From: Dasypus novemcinctus
Lineage: Eukaryota; Chordata; Mammalia; Cingulata; Dasypodidae
DNA length: 64,000 bases
NCBI RefSeq assembly: GCF_030445035.2
Contig: NC_080702.1
Coordinates: 23,137,652 to 23,201,651 of the forward strand
Reading direction: 5' to 3'
A program made the position numbers and the translations under genes. Below the pieces are notes generated by a model, which searched no databases, was not told the DNA's origin, and saw nothing but the letters and a program-made list of their open reading frames with translations. Every line of letters begins with the position of its first letter. The first letter of the stretch is position 1. Of this stretch, positions 23,952-35,909 are shown piece by piece.

Positions 23952-25685
23952 ATATATGTCTATATATACACATGTTTATGCATTTATTCAAATTTATAGA
24001 CACATACACATACACACCTATACACATATACCTAATACTAGAGTTATGTTTCTGCATATATTTGTATCTATCTCTTTCACTTGGGAATGCAAAAAATATA
24101 AAAAATATTTTGTGTGTAAAACAGAAACAATTTCACTGGTAAGTGCTGTTAATTAGAACTGTTTTAAATAAACATTCTAGTAGTCAATATTTTTACTCTT
24201 CCTTTTAAGTACCTTTATTTTTTTCTTTCTTTATGACTGTGTATAATATTCATCTCATTAGTGAAGTGTTCTTACATTATTCAAAGACATACTGTTCTTT
24301 CCTTTCCTTGACTGTTGCTGGCCTTTTAGTCATTTCCAAAGCTTTATCTCATAACAGCCTTTTCATATGTAGCTTTGCCTCAAAGGCTAGAGGATAAAAG
24401 CATTTTGAGATACCAAGCTTTCAAATCAAGTACATCATCCAAAACATAACAATGTCTCAATATATATATGTTATAATTTTCCAGAGTTATTATAAATAAT
24501 TATCAAATATCTGTTACTTAGATTTAAACTGAATGGAAAAATACACATAGTCTAGAAAAATTAAATGAAGTAATAATTGCACATATTTGATGTTTTTGTT
24601 TCATGCTTTCATTTTATTCGTTATAGCACAGTTTGTATGTGATAACAAAGAATTGAGTACTCTTCTCACTATATACAAAACATGGCATTCATTAAATGAA
24701 ATCTGTAAAGTTGAGTAACAATGTAAAACTCAAATAATTGTTCAATTAAGATAACTGAAATCAAGTATTTCTTTAAACTTTCATCAATAATTTGAGCAAA
24801 CTGAAAGTAATATTGGTGTTGTATCTGCATTATACAAACCTCCTTGAAACCTAAAGTTTGTCTGCCAGAGACAGTATGTTTCTTCCTAAATGTCACAAGA
24901 ATTAGGCTTGATTTGGCTACAACTGAAAGAGACATGTAAAATTTTTTTAAAGCATAAGTTGTAGCATTGGCCATGCTTATTACACCATGTGTTTTGGTAG
25001 AAAAATAATTTTTGCAGAATAATAAATTTAATGAAATCATAGTAGTTCTAGTTTATTCTTCTTAAGTAAGGAAAATTTTCCTTGAGGTACAAATGAAAGA
25101 GTCAAGTTTCTCTCTGGTTACATACTGCAGTGTTTGGGGAGAACTGTGCTGAATTTGAGATCTTAAAATCATGATATTTTTTAATGAGATTTATGGTTGA
25201 CATGTTTTCCTTGGTTTTGGGTAGATGGGATAATCTAAATCTAGACACAGCAATACTTTGAAGATGGCATTATTCTTTTCTTAAAGATACCGTGATTGAC
25301 TATCTTTGAAAATTGTAGCAGACAAATAAATCTATAACTCTTTCTTCCATAAAGATAGAAGCTGACCAAATTACTTGACAGTTAAGTTCTGAGCAACTTC
25401 TCATGGGACTTCAGTAGCAATTCCAGCTTAAAATATATACTCATTTAAAATTTCAGACACACTAGAAGGGTAGATGAACTTGTTAGGTTTAGATAACTAG
25501 TTCTTAAATAGTTTGGCAAGTTATATCAATTATTTTAAAAAACATGCTGACAGCTATCATGGATTCAACAGAGATGCCTGGAAGAACTGAAGAAACTTCC
25601 CTTTCTCAGAGGGAAATAAAAGTACTTTCCTTTTGTCAGAGGAAAATGTTCTGGTTGGGAGATAGAGGTTAATCAACTATAAATG
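23952..25685. other. AT-rich sequence with a short (CA/TA) microsatellite
   Basis: The stretch 23952-24040 is an imperfect TATG/ACAC microsatellite. The rest shows no recognised repeat. A minus-strand 123-codon open frame at 24669-25040 matches no family I know and has no upstream signal of a gene; I regard it as chance. Confidence 0.45.
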
Positions 25686-25689
25686 ATAT

Positions 25690-25805
25690 AAATTTGGGGG
25701 TGGGGTGGGGAGTGGGGGTATATGGGATCCTCTTATATATTTAATGTAACATTATTTATGATTTGTATATCTTTGAAAATATAGAAAATCTATTCAAAAA
25801 GAAAA
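25690..25805 (+). mobile_element. Very short L1 3' end
   Basis: About 115 bp: the G-rich tract (GGGGGTGGGGTGGGGAGTGG), then GGGATCCTCTTATATATTTA and TAATGTAACATTATTTATGA, ending in an A-rich tail. This is the last part of the L1 3' UTR only. Confidence 0.8.
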
Positions 25806-26225
25806 AATGTGGTGAATAAATTAAAATTTTTAAAAAATGATATAATTTGCTCTAAATCAAAAGACTATAAATGCAGTGTCAGGTGTGGGTGTTAGAACTC
25901 TTCCTCCTGGATTCCACAGTAGGTGTGCATTTTAAGACATCCTATGGTGAGGGTATAGATTGTAGATAATAGCATCTACTGTAGTCATTTGCCATTTTTA
26001 TCATGTCTATATGCCCCAGGGATTACTCTAGATTAGTTATGCAACATAGTTTAAACAGAATTTTAAGAAGCCATAGATGCTGCTTCAAACTTATTGGTAG
26101 TAACATTTTGTCTTACTCCCCAAAACTGATATTGAACTGGCCATAGAGACATGCTTTCATATTTCAGACTTCCATATAACAACACCCAATCGGGTGTTTA
26201 CTGTAAAACAAAAGGTCGGCTCTCC

Positions 26226-27328
26226 TTTTTTTTTTTAACTAAATATTATGATTTATTCCATCTTCATGATTACTGATTTTGCCAGGAAGGATAAAATAAA
26301 TCAAACTCTTCTTTCTTCATTTAACCAGATGCAGCACTTTATGATATACAAGTTGACTTAAGTCACTGACTTAGGGTGGAAGCTGACAAAAACAATTTAG
26401 GATCTTCTTCCAAAGTTACTCCAAGTATCTTAATTCCTTAAGTCCTGAACTACACTGTGAGCTCTGACATGGTGTTCAGTGCAATATTCTTGAAGCCTTC
26501 CAGTCAACCTGGCATCTCTTATTAAGGCAGGAAACTGTTAAAACCTGTTTTCTTCTGAGCTAACCCAGAAGAAACAGGAAACCCTGACCATCCTGACTAG
26601 TTTATCATTATTTACCTACATGGTATGTTTAAAACTGATTACACTCCAAGTACTGCAACCATAGTCACAAGAAATTATTAGTTTTAGCATATACAGATCG
26701 TGCGAGATGCCATGGTAATTGAATTATCACCCTAAATGAAAGTGTACAAGTGAGAGGAAACATCAAAGAGAAAATAAAACTCCACATCAAATAGATGGCT
26801 ATCTTTATAGCCTTAATTGACAAAATCCAAAGTCTTCAATTTCCTGACATGAGTAGTTTCTTTTCAAGGTTACTGTCAATGTCAAAAAGAGATTTCAGGT
26901 TTTTCTTTGCCCATGATCCACGCTGTGGTCCTTCAATAGGAATCTCCTCTTTTTTCTTTTTAGTTAATTTTTTACTGTCCTTTTTAAAAATATACATAGA
27001 TCACACAAAAGGTTACATTAAAAAATATAAGAGGTTCCCATATATCCCACTCTGCACCCCCACTCCTCTTACACCCAACAACCTCTTTCATCAATGTGGC
27101 ACATTCATTTCATTTGGTGAATACATTTTGGAGCACTGCAATGCTGCCTTCTCTTTTATTGCTTTCTGAACCCACTGCTGGTAGTGCTCAAAGAGGTCAG
27201 AGCTTGGGTCACAGAGCCATCACTCTTGAGGAACTTCTCAGCAAACCAGCAATCAAAGAATTGGTCTTACTCACATTTCATGTCAGTGCATGCCTTCCCC
27301 AAACTGCTCATGGCAGTGGCAGTGGCTC
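26226..27328 (-). pseudogene. TRIAP1: TRIAP1 processed pseudogene, interrupted by an L1 tail
   Basis: Intronless minus-strand retrocopy of TRIAP1 (p53CSV), a small twin-CX9C protein of the mitochondrial intermembrane space that partners PRELI proteins in lipid transfer. The start at 27311 gives MSSLGKACTDMKCE, then an in-frame stop (TAA) where the family has Tyr, then FDCWFAEKFLKSDGS. The second cysteine motif is altered by a frameshift, and the coding end (EIPIEG, then a frameshifted GKEKPE) lies at 26890-26955, after a ~190-bp L1 insertion. The remaining ~700 bp to the left is 3' UTR, with AATAAA (reverse complement at 26252-26257) about 15 bases before an 11-base poly-T at 26226-26236, the retrocopy's poly-A tail. 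It is dead: at least one stop, a frameshift and an insertion. Confidence 0.88.
26958..27147 (-). mobile_element. Short L1 3' end inside the TRIAP1 pseudogene
   Basis: Reverse complement of the L1 terminus (ATACATAGATCACACAAAAG, TTACATTAAAAAATATAAGA, then CCCACTCTGCACCCCCACTC and GGAGCACTGCAATGC). It splits the TRIAP1 retrocopy between the codons for KAI and KEKEIPIEG. T-rich sequence on both sides makes the target duplication hard to define. Confidence 0.82.
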
Positions 27329-28825
27329 TTTTATTTTTTTTAAGAAGTTTTAGATTACATAAATGTTACATAAAAATATAGGGGATTCCCATATGTCCCA
27401 CCTCTTCCCCTCCCAAACTTTTGCACATCAACATCTTTCATTAGTGTCATACATTTGTTACAATTGATGAACACATATTGAAACATTGCTACTAACCATG
27501 GACTATAGTTTACATTGTAGTTTACATTCTGCCCCATTCAATTTTATAGGTTATGCCAAAATGTGTAATGACCTGTATCCATCATTGCAATGTCATGTGG
27601 GACAATTCCAATGTCCCCAAAATGCCTCCATATTATACCTGTTCTTCTCTCTCTCCCCCTCCCGAACCTCTGATGGCCTTTATTTTTTTTTAAAGATTTA
27701 TTTATTTATCTCTCCTCCCTCTTCCCCCCACCCCCGCCACCCCGGGCTGTCTGTTCTCTGCGTCTATTTGCTGTGTCTTCTTTGTCCGCTTCTGCTGTTG
27801 TCAGTGGCACGGGAATCTGTGTTTCTTTTTGCTGCGTCATCTTGTGTCATCTCTCCGTGTGGGCGGCGCCATTCCTGGGCAGGTTGCACTTTCTTTCATG
27901 CTGGGCTGCTCTACTTATGGGGTGCACTCCTTGAGTGTGGGGCTCCCCTATGCGGGGTACACCCCTGTGTGGCAGGGCACTCCTTGTGCGCATCAGAACT
28001 GCATGTGTGCCAGCTCCACATGGGTCAAGGAGGCCCAGGGTTTGAACCGTGGACTTTCTATGTGGTAGACGGATGCCCTAACCATTGGGTCAAGTCTGCT
28101 TCCCTAGTGCCTTTATTTCAATGATAAAATGTCTGCCTTTGCTAAAACAATAAATCTATAATAGAATAGTAAGTCTACTTTAGTGCGTTATTCATTCCCT
28201 AATCTTGAGGATTTTGAGATGGTGATGCCCACTGTGTTTCTAACTGAGAGGGGGTTTAGATCTCATGGGACAGATAGATGGAACTATCCTGCCTACAGAA
28301 GCAAACACTCTCTGTTCCTTGGGATGGGCATTGTCCATCACCATATCCCTGTTGGTTGTCCTGGGTGAATCCAATAAACTGAAGTGTAGGTGTTGCAACT
28401 CTGCTGAAATTCAGTGTTCAACTGGCATATGAACAGACCAAAGATTTAAGTTTCTTGTACATATATTTAACAAGTATAATGCTAATTATAGGTTCAAATG
28501 AAAGGGCAAGAAGAGCTATGTGCAGGGTAACTATATATTAGTCTAACTATTACACAGGGGAGCATAAATTCCAAAGTAAGGCCCACTGACAGGGTGCAGA
28601 ATTCCTGAGATTGTCTGCCCTGTTTTTAGTATCTAGATGCCTCTAGAGCCCTCAGGAGCCCTGCTGTTTGAAGCACAGTTTACTGTGGCAGTTAGTGAGA
28701 TCCTGCTGAGACATGCATAATCATAACCTCTGGAAAGGGCTCTTGACTCACTTTGAAATCTCTTAGCCATAAAAACTCACTTGTATTTAGTATTTCCCTT
28801 TTTGGACAAGGTTTTTTCCTCCTCC
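27329..28825 (-). mobile_element. 5'-truncated L1 3' UTR, split by a SINE
   Basis: The terminal part is 27329-27685 (AAATGTTACATAAAAATATA, then CTACTAACCATGGACTATAG), and the middle 3' UTR resumes at 28119 and runs to about 28825. The break is the SINE insertion. The left edge abuts the 5' end of the TRIAP1 retrocopy, so this element may have truncated it or marks its original limit. Confidence 0.78.
27686..28106 (-). mobile_element. tRNA-derived SINE (armadillo DAS type)
   Basis: Reverse complement of the same SINE as at 12909 and 45754: poly-T and AAAGATTTATTTATTTATC at the left, the GC-rich body, then the tRNA-like head with GGTTTGAACCGTGGACTTTC (B box, reversed) and CTAACCATTGGGTCAAGTCT (A box, reversed) at the right. 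An 11-bp target duplication with one mismatch flanks it (GGCCTTTATTT at 27675-27685 and TGCCTTTATTT at 28108-28118). Confidence 0.93.
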
Positions 28826-28829
28826 TTTC

Positions 28830-29550
28830 AAAAATATATCCGTATTTACACATAGAGATATTTGTTTTATTCTCCTCCACAAATGTTGGTGTCAAACAAT
28901 GAATGAACTGGAGGAGGTTCATGATACAGACAACTACAAGAACTGATGATATATGTCATTATAATCTGTAGTGATTTTACTAATGGTGTATTGTTAGGGG
29001 AGACTGAATTATTCACTCACCAGATTGAAAATAGGTCTGCTAATTGGGCAAAGTTCCCAGATATCTCAAGGGAAAATATTCAGACTAATTGTGATGCTTT
29101 CTCTATATTCATTAGAAATAAGGAAACAAATTGAGCAATAATCAAAAAAATCTTGAAACAAGGGGATATAAAATGCAGAAACCTCAGGTAAGTAGGCAGG
29201 ATCATATGTCCTATTACATATGTTTTATATTTATGTAACATACTTATTAAACTGGATTTTGCTTAGCCTTGGTTTTCTTGGAGTCAAATCTGCAGTTCTA
29301 TTTGCTATCAACAACAAATCTTTGGTTCAGAACATGCTGCAACTACTTCTTAGTAAATTTCTTGTATAGAGTGTCCTTAAAGATTTGATGATTGGCATCA
29401 TGACTGCTGCTTTGTCTCCCCTATGCAATTTCTTGTCATCTTTTCTTAAACAAACAAGATTGCAACTCCCCCCAAAAAACTATTAGCCATTCTCTTGCTT
29501 AAATGAATGAAGAAGGAGCAATAGGTTTATTGCGGTTCACTAACCATTCC
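28830..29550. other. Sequence without recognised features
   Basis: AT-rich, no repeat family or gene recognised; a 62-codon open frame at 28946-29134 is not supported by anything else. Confidence 0.45.
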
Positions 29551-29555
29551 TTTTA

Positions 29556-29895
29556 ACTTTTTATTTTTGAAGAACTTCTAGATTACATAAATGTTACATA
29601 AAAAATATAGGGAATTCCCATATACCCCAGCCCCTCCCATTCCCAGAATTTCCCCCCTTAACACCGCCTGTCATTACTAGGTATATTTTTTACAATTGAT
29701 GAACACATATTGATGCATTGCTACTAACCATGGACTATAATTTACATTATAATTTACATGTGCACCACACAATTTTATAGGTTTTTACAAAATGTGTAAT
29801 AGCCTGTATCCATCATTGCAATGTCATGTAGGACAATTCCAATGTCCCCAAAGTACCCCATGTTATACATATTTTTCCCTTTCCCATTCTTAAAT
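29556..29895 (-). mobile_element. 5'-truncated L1 3' end
   Basis: Reverse-complement terminus with TTACATAAAAAATATAGGGA, CAATTGATGAACACATATTG and CTACTAACCATGGACTATAA, about 75% or better similar by eye to 27360-27600. Confidence 0.78.
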
Positions 29896-29989
29896 CAAAG
29901 GAAAAGAACAACAACTCTCTGCCCTTAATCTTCCCCATCTCCGTATATCGAATCCTCAGATTTCAAGTAACAGAAGTTAGTATTGTATA

Positions 29990-30965
29990 GCTGTTGTTTA
30001 ATATTTTTTTATTACAGAAGTTGAGAACTTACAAAACAATCATGCACATGTGTGGAATTGCAATACCACACTCCTTCAATAAAACACCACACCATTGTGG
30101 AATATTTATTACAGATTGTGAGATAATACCATCAGACTATTACCATTAACTATTGTCTATAGTGTATATTTGGCTTATTTTTCCATACCGCTCCTATTAA
30201 CAGAGTACATCTTTGGCAATGATGCAAGAATATTACAGTATTGCTTTTAATTATAGTCCATAGGTTACATTAGTGCATTTTTCCCATGCTTTTCAACATT
30301 CCCACCACCCAGCAATAGTGATATATCTTGTTCTAGTTCACGGAAGGACATTCGTATATTTCTACTATTAGCCACAATTCTCATCCACCTCTGTGCTTTT
30401 CACTGTGTTCTTCACTATGTAACTAGTCCCTATTACCTCTAGCTTTTTTTCAATTGAAATATATATCCCTAAACTAAGCTTTTCAACGACAATCACATTT
30501 ATAAACCAGCTGCTACTCATCACAATGTGTTACCATCAACTCTATCCATTTGCACACATTTACAGTGAAGTTAATTAAAACTTCTATCTACATTAAGCAT
30601 CAATACCCCTTCACAGCCCTCCTCTTATATCCTAGTAACCTATGCTCTAGGTTTTAACTCCATGCATTTGTTCTTCACATTTAACTCATAGTGGTGAGAC
30701 TATGAAATATTTGTCCTTTTGTATCTGGCTTATTTCGCTTAGCATAATGTCCTCAAGATTCATCCATATTATCAAATGTGTCCCAATTCCATTCTTCTTA
30801 CTGCAGCATAGTATTCCATTACATGTATATAACATATTTTGCTCATTCATTCATTGGTTGATGGCAGTTGTGAATAATGCCTCTGTGAACACCAGTGTGC
30901 AATTTTTGTGTCAATTTTCAGTTCTACTGGATATATTCCTGGTAAAACTGTGTAATTGTTTTTGA
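29990..30965 (-). mobile_element. Older L1: 3' UTR and ORF2 C-terminal end
   Basis: The left 700 bp are an old L1 3' UTR (TTACAAAACAATCATGCACA and onward); the same landmarks occur at 44730-45050. At 30690-30965 the sequence runs into the ORF2 C-terminal region in reverse complement (CTCAAGATTCATCCATATTA and CAGCATAGTATTCCATTACA), which corresponds to 57310-57500 in the young copy. No open frame is retained. Confidence 0.75.
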
Positions 30966-30984
30966 CTGCTCCTTTTCTCACCCC

Positions 30985-31315
30985 ATATCTGAGTGATTAA
31001 CAAATCCTGTTAGCTGCATTTCCTCCCTTCTTTTGCAAACTGACCACTCTGGTTTAAGTTATCATCTCATGCCTGAATTATTGAAATAGCCTCCTCACTG
31101 TGTTCCTGTTTTCTTGTTTCCCATCCACTCATTTCTTAGCACTGTGAGCATAGAGAACCTAGTATGACACTCATTTGCTCAAGTATTACTTTTTATCACA
31201 TTCAGGAAAAAAGCTTGTGTTTTTAACAGGAATCATAAGAATGCCCTGTACTGGCACCCTGAATTTGCCCTTTATACCTCTCAGTATATCTCACACTACT
31301 GCACCAATCCTGATT
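30985..31315 (+). repeat. Ancient interspersed repeat, family uncertain
   Basis: Landmarks such as TTATTGAAATAGCCTCCTCA and the following bases recall an ancient, widely distributed mammalian repeat. It is too decayed for a firm family call. Confidence 0.35.
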
Positions 31316-31334
31316 GTCTTTATATTATTTTCTT

Positions 31335-31795
31335 AGATCTACCTTAACAATTTAAAAGAAACTGGATGACTTAAAACAACTGAAATTTATTATTTCATGG
31401 TTCTGGAAATGAGATGTCTGAAATAAAACTGTCAGCAAAGCCATGCTTTCCTAACAGCTCGAGGAGATGATCCTTCCTTCCTTCTTCCTAGACTCTGTCG
31501 GTTATGGGCTACTTGCTTTATCTTGACTTATTGCAGTGTGAACCCAATCTCTGCCTCCTCTTCACATAGCCTTCTCCCCTGTGTCTCACTGTATCTCCAA
31601 ATGACTCTTTTCTTATAAGGATCTTTATTATTCTACAAGTCATATTGAATTAGCTTCCATCCTGAACCAGTCTGGCTTGGTCCTAATTCCATCTTCAGTA
31701 GCCTTCATAAAATATGATCATATTCAAAGGACTGCAGGTTAGGACTCAAATAAATCATTTTGGGTGACACAACTCAACCCCCAACATGGTTTTTC
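31335..31795 (+). repeat. MLT1-type solo LTR (ERVL-MaLR), decayed
   Basis: The segment runs from TAAAACAACTGAAATTTATT and ATTTCATGGTTCTGG through a CT-rich middle to TGGTCCTAATTCCATCTTCA and the GACTGCAGGTTAGGACTC block. This order of landmarks is that of MLT1-like LTRs, remnants of an ancient mammalian endogenous retrovirus-like family. It is a non-coding LTR remnant only; no viral gene is present. Confidence 0.65.
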
Positions 31796-31799
31796 AAGT

Positions 31800-32795
31800 A
31801 TACCAAATAATCTGTTGCCCTTGGCATGTAACAATATTAGATTGCTTAAGCCTGCCATTTCACATTCTCATTAAGCCCTTTCTTAATTGGTATTTAATTC
31901 CAAACTTTCCATCCCTTTTCCTGTTATTTTTCCCCCTTGGCACTTAAAACTATCTAAAATAATTTTTAAAATTCTGTTAATAATTATATATATTTGCTAT
32001 CTTTCCCCACTAGAATGTAAAATTTTACAACAGTAATTTTTGTTTTTATAGTCATACCCATAACAATGAGTAATTCCTTAAATATTTTAGTCACCTGGCA
32101 AATATCTCTGCATTCAGTAAAGGAATGGATGAGGTCATTATCATAAATTGGAGGGGAGACTTTTGTGCAGGTCAGAAAAATCTGTGACCACTTCAAAAAC
32201 AGGTGCACATGTAATTGTGGCCAAAGCAGTGGGCAAAGGGCAGCCACAGAGGCAAATGTGCCAAGTTTCCAGAGGAAGAAGAGGAAAGAAACATTCAGGT
32301 CTAGAAGAAAAAATCCACACTGGGGTGGCTAGAGTAGCATTTGCAGCAGCAAGACTGGTTACCAAGAAGGTTTAGAAACAGCAGAACTACTTCACACATT
32401 TTGGTTTTAGTTATTGCAACGGAGGCCCAATATATGAAAACTTACACATGTGTGCATGTGGCAAAAGGAAAGAGTAAGTGGTTTCTGACAGTTCTGGCCC
32501 CATATCATAAATAACTGACAGTTGTCAGTGGCAGGGGAGTCGGAGCTAAAGCTGCTGTCCAGCCACTGTAGAATGAGAAAGGGGCAAGGTATCTTTAACA
32601 TTTTGCCTACTGTAATCAGTCTTCAAACAGGGTATCTATCTTTTATTTCAGACATCTCATTTCCAGAACCATGAAACAATACATTTCTGTTGACCTTCTT
32701 GGAATTTCTCTGTCTGGGCAGTAAGTATACAAGTAATCGACCCAGGGCCCAAGAACTTTTCATTTAGGTGGTCTTTAAATTCATTGAATATTTCT
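31800..32795. other. Unassigned sequence with a short reverse MLT1 piece at 32645-32692
   Basis: AT-rich to 32100, then moderately balanced sequence to 32640 with no recognised gene or repeat. At 32645-32692 about 46 bp match the reverse complement of 31370-31420 with roughly three differences, so this is a small inverted piece of the same LTR type. An open frame at 32148-32375 (75 codons) is not recognisable. Confidence 0.45.
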
Positions 32796-32799
32796 TTAT

Positions 32800-33658
32800 T
32801 TTAATAAATTTTGTACTTTTTATAAAGATACTTAGATTACATGAAATGTTACACACAAAAATATAAGGGATTCCCATATGCCCACTCCCCACAACTCCCA
32901 CCCTTTCCTACATTAACAACTCCTTTCATTTGTCTGGTACATTAATTGCAATTGATGAACACATTTGGAGCACTGTCACTAAGCATGGATTATAGTTAAA
33001 TTATAGTTTACACTCTCTCACATAATTCTGAAGATCATGGCAGGATATATAATGGCCTATTTCTGTCATTGCAATGTCATTCAGGGCAATTCCAACTCCT
33101 GAAAATGCCCCCATACTACACCTCTATTTCCCGCTCCCTGCCTTCATCAACTCCAGTGGCCACTGTCTCCACATTAATGATATAATTTCTTCAATTGCTA
33201 GAATCCCAATAAGTTTATAGTAGAATACCAGTAAGTCCACTCTAGTCCATGTTTTATTCTCCAATTCTGAAGACTCTGGGATGGTAATGCCCACCTCACC
33301 TCCAATTGAGAGGAAGCCTTGAGCAGATAGCTCTGGAGTTTGGTGCCTTGCCAGGGGACTTTATTTGGATTTTGTGCTACCAAATGTGACAGAGTAGGAC
33401 TCATGTGTGATTTCTCTACATGTGCCGCTTCTGTCCCTTCTGTTTGAATCCATAGTTGGTGTTGGAGTTGGTAGGTGTACATCCAAGACACCTGAATCTT
33501 TGGCCTGTCCAAGGGCCTTGAGCTTCAGCAGAGTTGCAAAATCTATTCTCCAGTTCATTGGACTCACCCACGACAGCAAACAAGAAGGTGAGGATGGACG
33601 ACCAACATACCAAGGAACCAGGAGAGTCTACAGCTGCAAATAAGAGAGTCCCAGTCAT
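32800..33658 (-). mobile_element. 5'-inverted (twin-primed) L1 3' UTR copy
   Basis: Positions 32800-33315 read as the L1 3' end in minus orientation (AATATAAGGGATTCCCATAT onward). From about 33315 to 33658 the sequence is upstream 3' UTR in plus orientation (GATAGCTCTGGAGTTTGGTG, then AGAGTTGCAAAATCTATTCT), matching 47165-47500. The switch of orientation in one insertion is the twin-priming pattern. Confidence 0.7.
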
Positions 33659-33659
33659 T

Positions 33660-33970
33660 ATATTTTTCTTGATTTCTGTGGATAATCTTAACAATCAGTG
33701 GTCTCTCTAACTTTTCAGTACCCCCTTAGGTGTGCTGTTTCTGAGGGCACTTTGCTCAGTGTACTTAGATATATTGGACTTTATCCACCCACACATGATT
33801 GCAGTTCAACCATTTCTATGAACCAGATTCTAAATTCTTCTGATACATAGGGGCACATGGCACTATCTACTGATCTCTCCTTTCACTTTCGGGTTCTACT
33901 GATTTTCATTTCTTGCTCCCATGGTTCTCTCTCTCTCCTCTCTCTCTATTCATTCAACTTTAAAAAGACT
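33660..33970. other. Short unassigned stretch with a CT microsatellite
   Basis: CTCTCTCTCTCCTCTCTCTC lies near 33930-33950; no other feature is recognised. Confidence 0.5.
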
Positions 33971-33984
33971 CCAGAAGAGGAGGG

Positions 33985-33994
33985 GCAAGATGGC
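33985..33994 (+). promoter_or_regulatory. L1 5'-terminal CAAGATGGC (YY1-like) motif of L1-5
   Basis: GCAAGATGGC followed by GTAAGTGCACC marks the element's 5' end, as in L1-1 at 7765-7776. The YY1 role is known from human L1 and is inferred here. Confidence 0.55.
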
Positions 33995-35909
33995 ATCAGA
34001 GTAAGTGCACCCCCACATCATCTCTCCTACAAATAAAAGGCTAAGTTGGAACAAAATCCTTCCCAACTTAGCTGTTTTGGGAATCCACAAAGCAGGAGGC
34101 TTCAGGACATTGATCTGGAGAAAGCGTGACTAAAAGATTAATTGCTAACGTTAAAACCAGGAGTTTCTGGCACTTGGGACTGGAGCTTTGGGATGGCTAA
34201 GTCCGTCCATCAGGGCAGGAAGATAGGACATTCCTTGAACTTTGCTGGCCATCTAACTGGAGGAGACAAACTCTGAGAGTGAGAGAGTTCTGGTGAAGGG
34301 TGGAGAGGAGTCTCCTGACTATGGGTTCCATTGTCTGTACCCCCTTTTTTGAGCTCTGAGGAGCATACCAGTTGGCTTGAGGAGAAACCAAAAAGAAGGA
34401 AGAGGAGAATTGGCTGAGGCACCCATATTTACCTAACCTCCCTGGGATAGGGAAAATTGGTCTGGGAGAATGTGGAGTCAGGCAATTAACTGATCCTGAG
34501 CAACTCACCTAATGGAGGGGGATAGTTTGGAGTGCTTAATAAGCTTTAAAGAGCATATTTAAGGTTCTCATCAAAGTGTGGGTGCTTTCTCTCAAAGAGA
34601 GTGAGAGTCATTCTTTCTGTGGTGAATAAAGTAATCAGGGTCCCATTTGAATTACATAGGCAATTGCTTCCTGCTGCCCTGGGAAAGAAAGCAGTTAGAA
34701 AAAAGGGGGGAAGAGGAGATTATTAATTATCAGTTTATCCAATTGCAAAGTCAATCTTGCCCCATGGAAAGAGACTCTTTCTGAAGAGATAATCAACCCA
34801 ATAGAAAGTTCAGCTCAGTGGAGGAGTTTCAGTCTTCAATACACAGGGTCTCTAGTTCAATTCCCAGCTCCTCTTATAGTAGTGAATGCCTGGGATATTA
34901 AACATCCAGCAGATACTTTATGACAGGGAAATGATAGACATTATCCTTGTGTTAGCTTCCCTTGGGTCTCTTATTTTTTCCTAAAAGGAAAGTTTACATT
35001 TGTTATATAATTTAAATTGGTTTACTCACTAAAACCCATTTCAAAATTTGCAGCAAGAAAGCTTCAGGGTAATTGATTGATAAAAACCAGCAGCATGACA
35101 AGCTCCACAGGGGCTTAAGAAGGAAGTCTCCATTTTCTTAATGTATGATTGACATGTTACCTGTGGGATTGTCTGTTTTCTTTGTATTCTTGTCTTTCTT
35201 TCCTCTTTATCCTCTACCTTTTTTAGAATTAGGTGCTGCCAGCTTCTTTCTTGTTTCTTTTCCTTGATTTCCTCTTTTCTGTGTGTACTTATTTCGGCTA
35301 CCAACACTATGTCTTTTCCTTCCTTTAACTTTCTACTTCCACCTTCTGTTGCTCTTACATTCAACCTCTCTTTGTTTGTACTCCAATTTTTCTGGCTTTG
35401 TATTTCTAACACTTCTATTCTGTTTTCTATAATTCATTAACTTTCTGTTACTGTTCTTTCTTTTTTTTATTCCCTCTCTGCTCATCACACTGGCCTTTTA
35501 ATTCATACTTGATTCTTCTCCATATTCAGTTTCTCATTTCATTGTAGATACTCACTGTTTTATAGTTATGACTCTCCACCATACATGAGTTTAATATTCA
35601 TTCTCCTAAGTCTTACATGATTCTTCTGCTAACATTTATTATCAATACCACTATTAAACATTTTCTTTTCTTACCTCATTTGCTTTCCTGGCCTTAAGGA
35701 TTTACCTTCAAGGGATCTTAGAAAACAACAAGGGAATAGAATAAGGAAAGAAAAGTGTCAAAGAGAACACTTAAAACACACACAAAAACAGCAACTAAAT
35801 AAAACATAAAGCAAGCAGGAAAAGCTAATCAACTGTACAAAACCATCAAGATAAAATGATGAAAGGACAGCAACAAAAATTTACAAACCATACCAATAAT
35901 CTGGAACAC

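Noticed and set aside
24669..25040. Minus-strand open frame of 123 codons
   Set aside because: No recognisable family, AT-rich composition and no gene signals nearby; most likely chance, though a retrocopy of an unknown gene cannot be excluded.
34800..34880. Possible tRNA-like SINE head (AGTTCAATTCCCAGCTCC)
   Set aside because: Only a B-box-like match is seen, without a clear A box, tail or target duplication, and it lies in the L1-5 5' UTR.
35041..35412. Minus-strand open frame of 123 codons, rich in Lys and Glu
   Set aside because: It lies antisense to the 5' UTR of L1-5, which is T-rich on the plus strand; the composition alone explains it.
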